From: Gemmatimonas groenlandica
GTDB lineage: Bacteria; Gemmatimonadota; Gemmatimonadetes; Gemmatimonadales; Gemmatimonadaceae
DNA: 64,000 bases
Direction: 5' to 3'
Assembly (NCBI RefSeq): GCF_013004105.1
Contig: NZ_CP053085.1
Coordinates: 1,178,001-1,242,000 of the forward strand
Every line of letters starts with the position of its first letter. Positions within the stretch are counted from its first letter, which is position 1. A program made the position numbers and the translations under genes. A model generated the notes under the pieces. That model saw only the letters and a list, made by a program, of their open reading frames with translations, was not told the DNA's origin and searched no databases. This document shows, piece after piece, positions 1 through 9,068 of this stretch.

Positions 1-122
<122 letters not shown>

Positions 123-159
123 TTGGTCGTATCCCTCTGGAATTATCGTACTTTGCGCC

Positions 160-188
160 TTGACCTCCCTCCTCGGGCTGGGTAGGAT
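160..188 (+). promoter_or_regulatory. Sigma-70-type promoter for rpsU
   Basis: TTGACC at 160-165 and TAGGAT at 183-188 are separated by 17 bases, a close match to a housekeeping promoter. Transcription would begin near 195, about 50 bases before the rpsU start. Seen by eye only. Confidence 0.55.
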
Positions 189-245
189 TTAAGGCTGTCG
201 TTCTATCGCAACGTGTCTGTCACGCCATCATTTACGAGGTTTCGT

Positions 246-434
246 TTGTCCGAAGTCATCATCCACGAGGACGAGAATTTTGAGCGTGCGCTCAAGCGCT
301 TCAAGAAGAAGTGCGAGAAGGCCGGTATTTTGTCCGACCTGCGCAAGCATCGTCATTATGAGAAGCCCTCGGAGAAGCGCAAGCGCAAGATGAACGCGGC
401 CGTCCGCAAGAATCGGCGCACCCGTAACGGGTGA
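246..434 (+). CDS. rpsU: 30S ribosomal protein S21
   Basis: A 62-residue basic protein that begins [20 protein letters not shown], the typical S21 N terminus, and ends in a run of Lys/Arg. S21 sits on the small-subunit platform near the 3' end of 16S rRNA and helps mRNA binding. I chose the TTG at 246 because it gives the family's usual N terminus and has a GAGG Shine-Dalgarno at 236-239, six bases upstream. A GTG at 213 would add 11 residues not usual for S21. The stop overlaps the next start by four bases, which couples S21 to the YqeY protein; this pairing with dnaG nearby recalls the rpsU-dnaG macromolecular synthesis operon. Confidence 0.93.
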   Translation: MSEVIIHEDENFERALKRFKKKCEKAGILSDLRKHRHYEKPSEKRKRKMNAAVRKNRRTRNG

Positions 435-892
435 GCGGTTCCGTGGATGCCGGCGGTTCGTTGCTGCCGCGGTTGCAGCGTGATCAAGCCAATGCACGAC
501 GGGAGCAGCTGAAGGATCGCGTGCTCCTCCTTGGAATGATCATTTCCGAGGTCAAGAACAGAGAGATCGAACTCCGTCGTGATGCCACCGACGATGACGT
601 CATCGATGTCATCCGGAAGGGCATAAAGAAGCGGCGCGAGTCCGTCGAACTCTACGGCAAAGCTGGGCGAACGGACCTCCTCGAGAAGGAACAGAGCGAG
701 GTCACGGCCCTTGAAGTGTATTTGCCTGCCCAGGTCGATCCTGAAGAATTGCGCGCCGCCGTTCGCGCAGCGATGCAGGGTGGAGCGGTCAACATCGGTG
801 CCGTGATGGCCAAGGTGATGCCGCAGTTCAAGGGACGGGTAGAAGGCGGTACGATCAACGCAATCGTGCGCGAGGAACTCGCGCGCGGGTGA
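431..892 (+). CDS. GatB/YqeY domain protein
   Basis: 153 residues, all alpha-helical in character, matching the stand-alone YqeY family (usually 145-155 residues). The N-terminal [20 protein letters not shown] and the central [16 protein letters not shown] are the usual YqeY signatures. The same domain forms the tail of the GatB amidotransferase subunit, where it binds tRNA, so a tRNA-related role is suspected but not known for the free form. GTG start overlapping the rpsU stop (GTGA), so translation is probably coupled. About 130 bases follow before mutS2, including a strong hairpin. Confidence 0.85.
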   Translation: MSGSVDAGGSLLPRLQRDQANARREQLKDRVLLLGMIISEVKNREIELRRDATDDDVIDVIRKGIKKRRESVELYGKAGRTDLLEKEQSEVTALEVYLPAQVDPEELRAAVRAAMQGGAVNIGAVMAKVMPQFKGRVEGGTINAIVREELARG

Positions 893-947
893 CAACGACA
901 ACGCACGACACGTCGTGGCGAGCCGAATGACAGCACACAGCAGGTTT

Positions 948-983
948 CGAACCCGGACTAGCGCCCTCGGCGGTCCGGGTTCG
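948..983. other. Strong hairpin between yqeY and mutS2
   Basis: CGAACCCGGAC at 948-958 pairs perfectly with GTCCGGGTTCG at 973-983, leaving a 14-base loop. There is no T tract after it, so a classical intrinsic terminator is unlikely. It could be a factor-assisted stop or an mRNA structure ahead of mutS2. A GTG at 983, the earliest in-frame mutS2 start, would sit in its last base pair. Confidence 0.45.
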
Positions 984-1024
984 TGCCGTTTCAGCCACGA
1001 TACACACCGACGAACACCCTCGGT

Positions 1025-3469
1025 ATGATGAACGCGCACGCCCTCGGCATTCTCGAGTTCCCTCGTATGCTCGCGCACGTCGCGGGACGCGCGAACTCCG
1101 GTCCCGGCGCCGCCGCCGTGCGCACGCTCGCGCCCCGACGCGATCGTGAATGGATCGAGGCCGAGCACGCGCGCGTGGGCGCGATGCGCGCGCTCGTTGC
1201 CTCGGAGCTCGGGTGGCCGACCGAGCCGATTCCGGAACTGGGCGAGCCGCTGCGTCGATTGCGCATCGAAGGGCTCACCTGGACGGCGCTCGAGCTCCTC
1301 CAAGGCGCCACCCTGATCCGCTCGTCGCGTCGCGTGCGCGACGCGCTTCGCGATCCGCGACGTCCGCGCATCACGGTCGCGTACCTGCAGGCCTATCTCG
1401 ACCAACTTATCGACCTGCGCCCGCTGGAGGACGCGATCGGTCGGGCAATTTCCGATGACGGCACCGTGCGCGACGACGCGTCGCCGGCGCTCCGTCGCGT
1501 GCGTCGAGAGCTCCGACAGGCCGAGGGCGAGCTCGTGCGATTGCTCGAGCGCGAAATGGCCAAGCTCGAATCACATCATCAGGTGAGCGATCTGTCGGTC
1601 ACGATGCGCAACGGCCGTTGGGTCATGCCGATGCGCCGTGAAGCGCGCGGGTACGTTGGCGGTATCGTGCACGACAGTTCGGGAACCGGCGCCACGATCT
1701 TTGTCGAACCGCCCGCGGCGGTGGAGTTCGGCAACCGCGTGCGCGAGCTCGAGATCGAGGAGCTTCGCGAAGTCGAGCGCGTGCTGCGCGAACTCACCGA
1801 GCAGCTGCACCCGTATCACGATCAGCTGATCGCCGCGTTCCATGCGCTCGTGGCGCTCGACGCGTTGTACGCCCGCGCGCGATACGCCATCGAGGCCAGT
1901 TGTGCGCCGTTGACGTTTTGCGCGCCGGCCGAAGGTCTCGCGATCGTCGATGGACGCCATCCGCTGTTGCTCTCGCGCGGTACACCCGTGGTCCCGTTCG
2001 ATCTGACGCTGTTTGAGCAGGAGCGCACGCTGCTCGTTTCCGGTCCGAACACCGGCGGCAAGACCGTCCTGCTGAAGGCGATCGGCTTACTGAGTGCACT
2101 CGCACAGTCGGGAATCCCGGTTCCGGTCGGTGCGACGAGTCGATTGCCGGTATTCGATGACGTGTTCGCCGATGTCGGCGATGAACAGAGCATCGAGGCC
2201 AGTCTCTCGACCTTCAGCGCGCACCTCAAGAACCTCGCTGAGATTCTGCGCTCGGCCACGCCCGAGTCGCTGGTGTTGATCGACGAACTCGGCTCGGGTA
2301 CCGATCCGGCTGAAGGCGCGGCGCTGGGCGGTTCTATTCTCGAAACGCTGACGCGCCGATCGGCGACGACCATCGCGACGACGCACCTGGGACAGCTCAA
2401 GCTGCTGGCTACTGAGGTGGAGGGCGTCGTGAATGCATCGCTGCAGTTCGACGCGGTGCAGTTGGCGCCCACCTATCGATTGCTGAAGGGTATTCCCGGT
2501 CGCAGCTATGGTCTGAGCATCGCCCGTCGACTGCAGTTGCCCGAGGACATCATCGTGCGCGCCGAAGAGCGGTTGCCGCACGGTGAGCGCGACCTCGCGG
2601 TGCTGCTATCCGACGTCGAAGCGCGCGAGGGAGCGCTCGGTGTGCGCGAGCAGGTGATGGACCGCGAGCAGGAAAAGTTGCGCGCACGCTTGGCCACGGT
2701 CACCGATCGCGAGCTGAAGGTGCGCGAGCGCGAGCGTGAGGCGGAGAAATCGGCACGTCAGGAGGCGCGCAAGTATCTCTTGGACGCGCGCGGTCAGGTG
2801 GAACGCGCCATCGCGGAGATCCGCGCCAAAGCGGGTGAACAGGCGGAAGCGCTCGAAGAATCCGCACGAGCGGCGCGACGCGCCGTCGAGGAGGCCGCCG
2901 CCGCGCAGGGACTCGCCGTCGAAGCGGTACAACAACGCGCTGCGCGCGAGAAGGTTCGCACGCAAGTGCGTGAGGCCGTCGATGTGGCCACGCCGCGTCC
3001 CGGCACGCCGCAGAAGGCGCAGCAGCCGTTGGCCGAGGGTGATCGCGTACTGGTGGGGACGCTCGACAACAAGAGCGGCCAGGTGCTCTCCGTGCGCGGT
3101 AAAGAAGCGCGCGTCGTCGTGGGTTCGCTCACGGTGACCGTGCCCTTGTCGACACTCACGCGGTCGTCCGCACCGCCGCCACCGGCGGTCAAAGTCACGT
3201 ACGCCGGCAGTATCCCCGAGGCGGATCCGCTGCGCGAAGTCGATGTGCGCGGACTGCGCGTGGATGAAGTCGACGATCAGGTACTCCAGGCGCTCGATGC
3301 GGCCGTGCGCTCGGACATGCGCGAGCTGCGCATCATCCACGGCAAGGGAACCGGGGCGCTGCGATCCCGCGTGGGTGAGATGCTCAAGAAGGACACCCGG
3401 GTGGCGGGCTTCCGGCTGGGCGCGTGGAACGAAGGTGGGGCGGGAGTGACCGTGGCCGAGCTCACGTGA
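1025..3469 (+). CDS. mutS2: Endonuclease MutS2 (Smr-domain MutS paralogue)
   Basis: About 814 residues. A MutS core with Walker A GPNTGGKT near residue 340 and Walker B/signature LVLIDELGSGTDP is followed by a long charged coiled coil (about residues 510-660) and a C-terminal Smr domain with VDVRGLR and the IHGKGTGALR nuclease signature. MutS2 acts on recombination intermediates or on collided ribosomes, depending on the species, rather than in mismatch repair. The start at ATG 1025 or 1028 gives the usual N terminus (HALGILEF); GTG 983 would add 14 residues from inside a hairpin. The stop overlaps dnaG by four bases. Confidence 0.93.
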   Translation: MMNAHALGILEFPRMLAHVAGRANSGPGAAAVRTLAPRRDREWIEAEHARVGAMRALVASELGWPTEPIPELGEPLRRLRIEGLTWTALELLQGATLIRSSRRVRDALRDPRRPRITVAYLQAYLDQLIDLRPLEDAIGRAISDDGTVRDDASPALRRVRRELRQAEGELVRLLEREMAKLESHHQVSDLSVTMRNGRWVMPMRREARGYVGGIVHDSSGTGATIFVEPPAAVEFGNRVRELEIEELREVERVLRELTEQLHPYHDQLIAAFHALVALDALYARARYAIEASCAPLTFCAPAEGLAIVDGRHPLLLSRGTPVVPFDLTLFEQERTLLVSGPNTGGKTVLLKAIGLLSALAQSGIPVPVGATSRLPVFDDVFADVGDEQSIEASLSTFSAHLKNLAEILRSATPESLVLIDELGSGTDPAEGAALGGSILETLTRRSATTIATTHLGQLKLLATEVEGVVNASLQFDAVQLAPTYRLLKGIPGRSYGLSIARRLQLPEDIIVRAEERLPHGERDLAVLLSDVEAREGALGVREQVMDREQEKLRARLATVTDRELKVREREREAEKSARQEARKYLLDARGQVERAIAEIRAKAGEQAEALEESARAARRAVEEAAAAQGLAVEAVQQRAAREKVRTQVREAVDVATPRPGTPQKAQQPLAEGDRVLVGTLDNKSGQVLSVRGKEARVVVGSLTVTVPLSTLTRSSAPPPPAVKVTYAGSIPEADPLREVDVRGLRVDEVDDQVLQALDAAVRSDMRELRIIHGKGTGALRSRVGEMLKKDTRVAGFRLGAWNEGGAGVTVAELT

Positions 3470-5391
3470 TTTCCGACGAGATCATCGAGCGCGTGCGGAC
3501 GGCCGCTGATATCGTGCAGATCATCAGCGAGTTCGTGCCGCTCAAGCGCGCCGGTGGTGACTATCGCGGACCGTGTCCGTTTCACGGTGGCACGAATCCG
3601 AATTTCTCCGTGTCGCCCAAGCGAGGGAGCTACCACTGCTTCGTGTGCCACGAAAGCGGCGATGTCTTTTCATTCGTACGGAAGCGTCTCGGCCTCGATT
3701 GGCCATCCGCCGTCAAGATGATTGGTGAGCGCGTCGGTATCGACGTCATTGACGTGCCCATGCGCGCGCAGGCGTCGGATCCGAATGCGCCGAATTTCGA
3801 GGTGCTCGCGGCGGCCGCGGAGTGGTTTCAACGACAGCTCACCGAAGAGGCGACCGGACGCGATGCGCGGGCGTATCTGCAGCAGCGCCAACTCGACGAC
3901 GCCGCGTGGGAGCGATTCGGACTGGGCTTCGCGCCGCGCGATCTGCAGGCGTTGCGCCGATATCTGCATTCTCTTGGCGCCGATGATGCGCGCCTGATCG
4001 AAGCTGGCTTGTTCGTGGTGCGCGAAGGCGAGACCGAACCGCGTCCGCGTTTTCGCGGACGCCTCATGTTCCCGATCCTCGACGAGCTCGGTCGGCACGT
4101 GGGCTTCGGCGGTCGCGCGCTCGGTGACGACACGCCGAAGTATCTGAACAGTCCGGAGTCGGTCGTCTTTCAGAAACGAAAGACGTTGTACAACATGCAT
4201 ACCGCGAAACAGGCGATGCGCCGTGCTGGTCGCGCCATCGTGGTGGAAGGCTATCTCGATGCGATACGACTGGTGCTGGCCGGCATCGAAGAAGTCGTGG
4301 CGCCCCTCGGTACCGCGCTGACCGACGAGCAGGCGCAGCTGCTGGTGCGATATGCGCCCGAAGTCTTCCTGCTGTACGACAGCGATGAGGCGGGGCAGAA
4401 GGCGACCTTTCGCTCCGGTCTGGAGTTGCTCGGGCACAAGGCCACCGTTCGCGTGGTCACGTTGCCCGAGAACGAAGATCCGGACACGTTCGTGCGCGAC
4501 CACGGCCGCGCCGCGATGGATACGCAACTCAGCTTGGCGATCGACCTCTTCGACCGCCAGGTCCAGATGCTCGAGCGTCTCGGATGGTTCTCCGATCTGC
4601 GCCGGCGTCGCATCGCCATCGATAAGCTGCTGCCCACTATTCGTGCGGCCCGCGATCCGTTGACGCGCGACCTGTATCTGGCGCGTCTCGCCGATGTGTC
4701 GCACCTCGACAAGGTTACGCTGTCGACCGAAGCGGACGCGGTGACGGAGCAGGGCCGGCGTCGCGCCCCGGGTGGGCCACCGGAGCGCAGCTCCGACGAG
4801 CCGATGCCCGAGTTCGAAGGGTCGGCGGTGGATGCTGAACCGGCTCCACTCCCACCTCCCGACGGAGACAAGCCCGTTTGGAAGTCGCGCAAGAACAGCA
4901 AGTATGGCGGTGGGCCCGAGTGGAAGACCACGAACATTCCACCTCGACCACGTCGTGACGAACCCGTGGAGCGGTCACTCGTGCGCGCGATGTTGGCGGA
5001 TCGCGGGATCGCCGAACGCGTGGCCGAGCGTCATCCCCCGAGTTCGTTCCGGCACGCCCAGTATGGTGCGCTCTTTGCGGCGTTACTCGACGCGCCGATG
5101 AACGACGATCTGGACCAGATCGCCGACCGCTTGGCTCCGGACGCGCTCGCGGTGCTGCGCGAGCTTACCGATGGGGCCGTTGCGATCAATGTGGAGGCTT
5201 CGGACATCGGGCTCAGCCTCAGCAAGCTCGACGCGCGTGTGTTGGAATTCCGGGTCGATGAGATCCGTGAGGCGATGCGAACTGCAACGCGAGAAGCGCA
5301 GGACGCGTTGATGAAGGAGCGCCTTGAACTCGAGGCCGAAATCCGTCGGCTCTTGCCTATCCGCAGTCCGCGGGCTAAACCGAAGGGGTGA
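3466..5391 (+). CDS. dnaG: DNA primase
   Basis: 641 residues. The N-terminal CHC2 zinc finger has C37-x2-H40 and C58-x2-C61. A TOPRIM core follows with VVEGYLDAIRL and YDSDEAGQKA holding the metal-binding acidic residues, and then a helicase-binding C-terminal region. Between these, roughly residues 425-500, lies a Pro/Arg-rich low-complexity linker. DnaG makes the RNA primers for replication with the DnaB helicase. GTG start shares four bases with the mutS2 stop. The rpsU-dnaG proximity echoes the classical operon, although mutS2 is inserted and no sigma-factor gene follows. Confidence 0.95.
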   Translation: MISDEIIERVRTAADIVQIISEFVPLKRAGGDYRGPCPFHGGTNPNFSVSPKRGSYHCFVCHESGDVFSFVRKRLGLDWPSAVKMIGERVGIDVIDVPMRAQASDPNAPNFEVLAAAAEWFQRQLTEEATGRDARAYLQQRQLDDAAWERFGLGFAPRDLQALRRYLHSLGADDARLIEAGLFVVREGETEPRPRFRGRLMFPILDELGRHVGFGGRALGDDTPKYLNSPESVVFQKRKTLYNMHTAKQAMRRAGRAIVVEGYLDAIRLVLAGIEEVVAPLGTALTDEQAQLLVRYAPEVFLLYDSDEAGQKATFRSGLELLGHKATVRVVTLPENEDPDTFVRDHGRAAMDTQLSLAIDLFDRQVQMLERLGWFSDLRRRRIAIDKLLPTIRAARDPLTRDLYLARLADVSHLDKVTLSTEADAVTEQGRRRAPGGPPERSSDEPMPEFEGSAVDAEPAPLPPPDGDKPVWKSRKNSKYGGGPEWKTTNIPPRPRRDEPVERSLVRAMLADRGIAERVAERHPPSSFRHAQYGALFAALLDAPMNDDLDQIADRLAPDALAVLRELTDGAVAINVEASDIGLSLSKLDARVLEFRVDEIREAMRTATREAQDALMKERLELEAEIRRLLPIRSPRAKPKG

Positions 5392-5429
5392 CGGTCGACC
5401 ATCGACCTGATCTCCCTCCTGGAGGTGTA

Positions 5430-6161
5430 GTGAATACCGAACTGCAAGCACTGTTGATCGTCCAGCAGGACGATGAAGTCATACGCGCCATCGAGGCGCG
5501 GCGCGATGCGCTGGCCCCTCGGCTCGCGACGCTCGACAAAGCGCGCAAGCGCGCGGCCGATGAGGTGTCCCGTACGGAAGGTGCGCTCGAGCGCGAGCTC
5601 GAGAAGCACCGGGCGATCGAAGCACGCCTCGTCGAACACAAGGCCCGACATGACAAGAACGTCGAGGTTTTGAATTCGGCGCAGAAGCTGAAGGAAGTCA
5701 CCGCCGCCGCCGCGCAGGTCGAAGCGGCACGCAAGGTGGTCGCAGACGAGGAAAGTGAGTCGTTGGCGATCTCACGGCGCATCGTCGATCTGCGCAATGC
5801 CCTCGCCGTGCACCGCGAAGTGCTCGAGCGGACATCGTCCGACCAGGAGGCGGCGCGTTCCACGCTGGCCGCCGAGATCGCGGTCATCGACAAGGAGCTC
5901 GGTGTGGCACGGGCCAAGCGGAACAAGTCGTCCGAAGGCGTCGGCAAGTCGCTGCTGAGCAAGTACGATCGCGTGCAGGCCCGTCGCCGGACGATCGTCG
6001 TCTTCGAGCTGCACGATGATTTTTCGTGCGGGAGCTGCGACACGTCGATTCCGCTGCAGCGTCGTCTGCCGATGTCCACCGGTGCGATCATTGAACCCTG
6101 TGAAGGGTGTGGCTGCCTGCTGTACTACATCCCGGCGCCGCCGGTCGCGGTCCAGAGCTGA
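5430..6161 (+). CDS. C4-type zinc-ribbon coiled-coil protein
   Basis: 243 residues: a long N-terminal coiled coil (about residues 15-180, rich in Glu, Arg and Ala) and a C-terminal zinc ribbon with two cysteine pairs, CGSC and CEGC, about 25 residues apart. This is the architecture of the widespread zinc-ribbon family formerly called DUF164, of uncertain function and possibly nucleic-acid binding. I chose GTG 5430 because GGAGG at 5421-5425 lies four bases upstream; an in-frame GTG at 5388 has no such site. It follows dnaG by 38 bases and is probably cotranscribed with it. Confidence 0.75.
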   Translation: MNTELQALLIVQQDDEVIRAIEARRDALAPRLATLDKARKRAADEVSRTEGALERELEKHRAIEARLVEHKARHDKNVEVLNSAQKLKEVTAAAAQVEAARKVVADEESESLAISRRIVDLRNALAVHREVLERTSSDQEAARSTLAAEIAVIDKELGVARAKRNKSSEGVGKSLLSKYDRVQARRRTIVVFELHDDFSCGSCDTSIPLQRRLPMSTGAIIEPCEGCGCLLYYIPAPPVAVQS

Positions 6162-6243
6162 TTTCGGGTACGTCGGCCGCGTCGGGGGTATGGTGGCACC
6201 GTTTTGGGTGCATCCCCCGCCGCTCTGCCGGTACATTGCGGGT

Positions 6244-8034
6244 GTGACTGCGTCCTCCCGTTCTCAACTCGACCGCCGCCTCGAAGGCGGCCCCCTTTCC
6301 ACCTCGCTCCAGCCGGCGCGGCTGCGGCCGGAGGCGCGGTGGATCGCCACGGTCCCCGCCGCTGGCGAGGGCGTGCGCGGGCTGATGCAGGCCTTGCTGC
6401 TGCCGGAGCCCGTGTGCCGCCTCTTGGTGGCCCGTGGCTACGGAGACGTCGAGGCCGCCAAGCGATTTCTGCGTCCGCGCCTCGAGCATCTCTCGGCGCC
6501 AAACACGCTGCATGACTTGCCGCGGGCCGTCGAGCGCATCGCCGACGCGGTACGCGCCCAGGAAACGATCTTCGTGCACGGCGACTATGACGTCGACGGA
6601 ATGAGTTCGACGGCACTCATGGTGCGGGTGCTGCGAGGACTCGGGGCCGAGCACGTCGTCCCGTTCGTACCGAATCGACTGACCGACGGTTACGACCTCG
6701 GCCACGCTGGCGTGGAAGCGGCGCAGCGTGCGGGCGCCACCTTGGTAGTGACGTGCGACTGCGGAACGAGTGCGCGCGACGCAGTGGCGTCGCTCAACGC
6801 TTCCGGGATCGATGTGATCATTACCGATCACCATTTGCCGAGCCACGCGTTGCCCGCGTCGTACGCGATCTGCAATCCGCGCCATCCGGAGTGCACGTCG
6901 GCTGACAAGGATCTGGCGGCGGTCGGCGTGGCCTACAAGATCGCGTTGGCTCTGTGCGAGGCGTTCAACGTGTCGCCGGCGCTGGCGCACCGTCAGCTCG
7001 ATCTCGTGGCGTTGGCCACGATCGCCGACGTGGCGCCGCTACGTGGCGAGAATCGCGTCATGGTGCGCTACGGCCTGAAGCTGTTGGCAGAGACGACGCA
7101 CCCCGGATTACGGGCGCTGATCCGCTCGTCGGGACTCGAGGGCAAGCCGCTGACCGCCGGGCGGGTTGGCTTTGTGCTGGCCCCCCGCCTGAATGCGGCG
7201 GGTCGCATCGCGGATGCCAAGCTCGGACTCAAGCTGCTGCTCGCCGAGCGGGAAGACGAAGCGAACGTCATCGCGCGGGAACTCGAAGAGCTCAATCGCG
7301 CGCGTCAGGAACTCGATCGCGCGGTACTCGATGATGCCATGCGACAAGTCGACGCACCGGGGATGGCCGATCGCTATGCGTATGTCCTGTCACGCGAGGG
7401 CTGGCACGCCGGAGTGATCGGCATCGTGGCGTCGCGCATCGTGGAGCAGACGGCGCGTCCTGCGGTGCTCGTGGCGGTGCAGGATGGCATCGGCAAGGGG
7501 TCAGGGCGGTCGATCAGCGCCTTTGACCTCCACGGGGCGCTCGGTGAGTGTGCGATGCATTTCCAGCGCTTTGGCGGGCACCGGGCGGCGGCGGGCCTCA
7601 CCATGGATGCGGCGCAGCTTCCGGCGTTCGCCGAACGATTTGACGAGGTCGCGCGTGCGCGACTCACGCCCGACGATCTCGTGCCGGAACTGCGCGTGGA
7701 TCTCGAGGTCCCGATCGACAGCGTCGGCGAGGAGCTCGAGGCTCTGGTGCGGCACTTCGAACCCTTCGGTATCGGAAACCCCTCGCCGCTGTTTCGTACC
7801 ACCGGCGTGCATCTCGCCGCCGCTCCGCGGAAGGTCGGCGGCGACGGGCTCAAGCTGTCCCTCGACGGCGGGCGTAGCACCCTCGAAGCGATCGGCTGGG
7901 GAATGGCGGCGCTCGCCCCGACGCTGAGCGTGTCGCGCCCGGTGGACCTCGCCTATCGGCTCGACCGCGATGAGTATCGTGGCGTGTCGCGCCTTCAACT
8001 TCGGGTCGCCGGCGTGCGACCCTGCTCGGAGTAG
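6244..8034 (+). CDS. recJ: Single-stranded-DNA-specific exonuclease RecJ
   Basis: About 596 residues from GTG 6244. DHH phosphoesterase motifs occur in order: GDYDVDGMSS, VTCDCGTS, ITDHHLP (Asp195-His196-His197) and IADVAPL. They are followed by a DHHA1 domain with the FGGHRAAAGLTM glycine-rich motif and a C-terminal OB-like region. RecJ degrades single-stranded DNA 5'-3' in recombination and base excision or mismatch repair, using Mn2+ held by the DHH residues. Alternative in-frame starts exist at ATG 6190 and further upstream, but homology-like sequence begins only around residue 25 of the version given. Confidence 0.93.
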   Translation: MTASSRSQLDRRLEGGPLSTSLQPARLRPEARWIATVPAAGEGVRGLMQALLLPEPVCRLLVARGYGDVEAAKRFLRPRLEHLSAPNTLHDLPRAVERIADAVRAQETIFVHGDYDVDGMSSTALMVRVLRGLGAEHVVPFVPNRLTDGYDLGHAGVEAAQRAGATLVVTCDCGTSARDAVASLNASGIDVIITDHHLPSHALPASYAICNPRHPECTSADKDLAAVGVAYKIALALCEAFNVSPALAHRQLDLVALATIADVAPLRGENRVMVRYGLKLLAETTHPGLRALIRSSGLEGKPLTAGRVGFVLAPRLNAAGRIADAKLGLKLLLAEREDEANVIARELEELNRARQELDRAVLDDAMRQVDAPGMADRYAYVLSREGWHAGVIGIVASRIVEQTARPAVLVAVQDGIGKGSGRSISAFDLHGALGECAMHFQRFGGHRAAAGLTMDAAQLPAFAERFDEVARARLTPDDLVPELRVDLEVPIDSVGEELEALVRHFEPFGIGNPSPLFRTTGVHLAAAPRKVGGDGLKLSLDGGRSTLEAIGWGMAALAPTLSVSRPVDLAYRLDRDEYRGVSRLQLRVAGVRPCSE

Positions 8035-8037
8035 CAC

Positions 8038-8559
8038 GTGCGGATTATTTCAGGAAGATGGCGAGGCCGTCGTATCGACGCTCCCGAAGGGGAAGCGGTG
8101 CGTCCCACCGGCGATCGCGTACGCGAATCGTGGATGAGCATCGTGCATCAGATTCTCCCGGAGGCGCGCGTACTCGATCTGTGTGCGGGAAGCGGTGCGC
8201 TTGGACTCGAGGCGCTCTCTCGCGGGGCCGCCAGCTGTGACTTCGTTGAACAGTCGCCCAAAGTGCTCGCCGTCATCCGGGGGAACCTCGAGAAGCTCGG
8301 GGGCCATCCGGACGCGCATCTGCATCGCGAGGAGGCGGTGCATTTCGTCGCACGACTCTCCGCCGGCGCGTACGATATCGCCTTTGCGGACCCTCCGTAT
8401 TCCGCGGAGACGGTACAACGTCTGGTCGATTGCTGGATGGCCGTCCCTTTCGCCAACGTCTTCGGCATTGAACATTCGTCATCGGTGGTTCTGCCGGCAC
8501 TCGGCGAGACCCGCCGGTACGGCTCCACGTCTCTGACCTTCTTCCGCGCCCCTTCGTGA
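8038..8559 (+). CDS. rsmD: 16S rRNA (guanine966-N2)-methyltransferase RsmD
   Basis: 173 residues with the hallmark N terminus MRIISGRWRGRRI, an S-adenosylmethionine pocket VLDLCAGSGALGLEALSRGA and the catalytic FADPPY (D/N-P-P-Y) motif. It methylates G966 of 16S rRNA in the assembled small subunit. GTG start three bases after the recJ stop; the stop overlaps the coaD start by four bases. The rsmD-coaD pairing is very widely conserved in bacteria and supports both calls. Confidence 0.93.
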   Translation: MRIISGRWRGRRIDAPEGEAVRPTGDRVRESWMSIVHQILPEARVLDLCAGSGALGLEALSRGAASCDFVEQSPKVLAVIRGNLEKLGGHPDAHLHREEAVHFVARLSAGAYDIAFADPPYSAETVQRLVDCWMAVPFANVFGIEHSSSVVLPALGETRRYGSTSLTFFRAPS

Positions 8560-9068
8560 CGCCGTCCCCAGTCGCCTCCGCCGAGCGTGTCGCCCTGTAC
8601 GCCGGCTCCTTCGATCCCATCACACATGGGCACGAGGACCTGATCCGGCGTACACTGACCTTCGCCGACCGGGTGATCGTCGCCGTGGCGAACAACGTGA
8701 GCAAGCAGCCGCTCTTCTCCGTGGACGAGCGTCTGCGCTTCATCTCGGAGATCATGGGGCATGACAGTCGGATCGAAGTGCGCGCGTTCAGTGGACTGCT
8801 GGTGGATTTTGCGCGCGAGGTCGGGGCGCAGGTCAACGTCCGCGGGCTTCGCGCGGTCAGCGATTTCGAATACGAATTCCAGATGGCCCTGATGAATCGG
8901 CATCTGCTTCCCGAGATGGAAACGGTGTTCATGACGCCGTCGCTCGATACCACGTATATCAGCTCGAGCATGGTCCGCGAGGTGGCGCGATTCGGTGGCG
9001 ACGTAAGCGGTCTGGTGCATCCGTTGGTCGAGAAGGCGCTCGTGACGCGATTCGCCGAGTTGCGATGA
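8556..9068 (+). CDS. coaD: Phosphopantetheine adenylyltransferase
   Basis: 170 residues (family usually about 160). It has the nucleotidyltransferase signatures YAGSFDPITHGHEDLI (T/HxGH motif) near the N terminus and ISSSMVRE near the C terminus. It adenylates 4'-phosphopantetheine to dephospho-CoA, the penultimate step of coenzyme A synthesis. This is relevant here because the window is rich in CoA-thioester enzymes. The GTG start overlaps rsmD and the stop overlaps pta (ATGA), so the three genes are likely translationally coupled. Confidence 0.95.
   Translation: MTPSPVASAERVALYAGSFDPITHGHEDLIRRTLTFADRVIVAVANNVSKQPLFSVDERLRFISEIMGHDSRIEVRAFSGLLVDFAREVGAQVNVRGLRAVSDFEYEFQMALMNRHLLPEMETVFMTPSLDTTYISSSMVREVARFGGDVSGLVHPLVEKALVTRFAELR

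Noticed and set aside
983-1024. GTG 983 as the mutS2 start
   Set aside because: The codon lies in the last pair of a strong hairpin and adds residues atypical for MutS2; ATG 1025/1028 fits better.
6184-6218. Possible terminator hairpin before recJ
   Set aside because: Two 5-bp stems can be drawn (GGGGG/CCCCC and GCACC/GGTGC) but with bulges and no T tract.
6016-6243. Longer recJ reading frame beginning inside the zinc-ribbon gene
   Set aside because: The added residues are Arg/Cys-rich shadow sequence without family resemblance; GTG 6244 or ATG 6190 is preferred.
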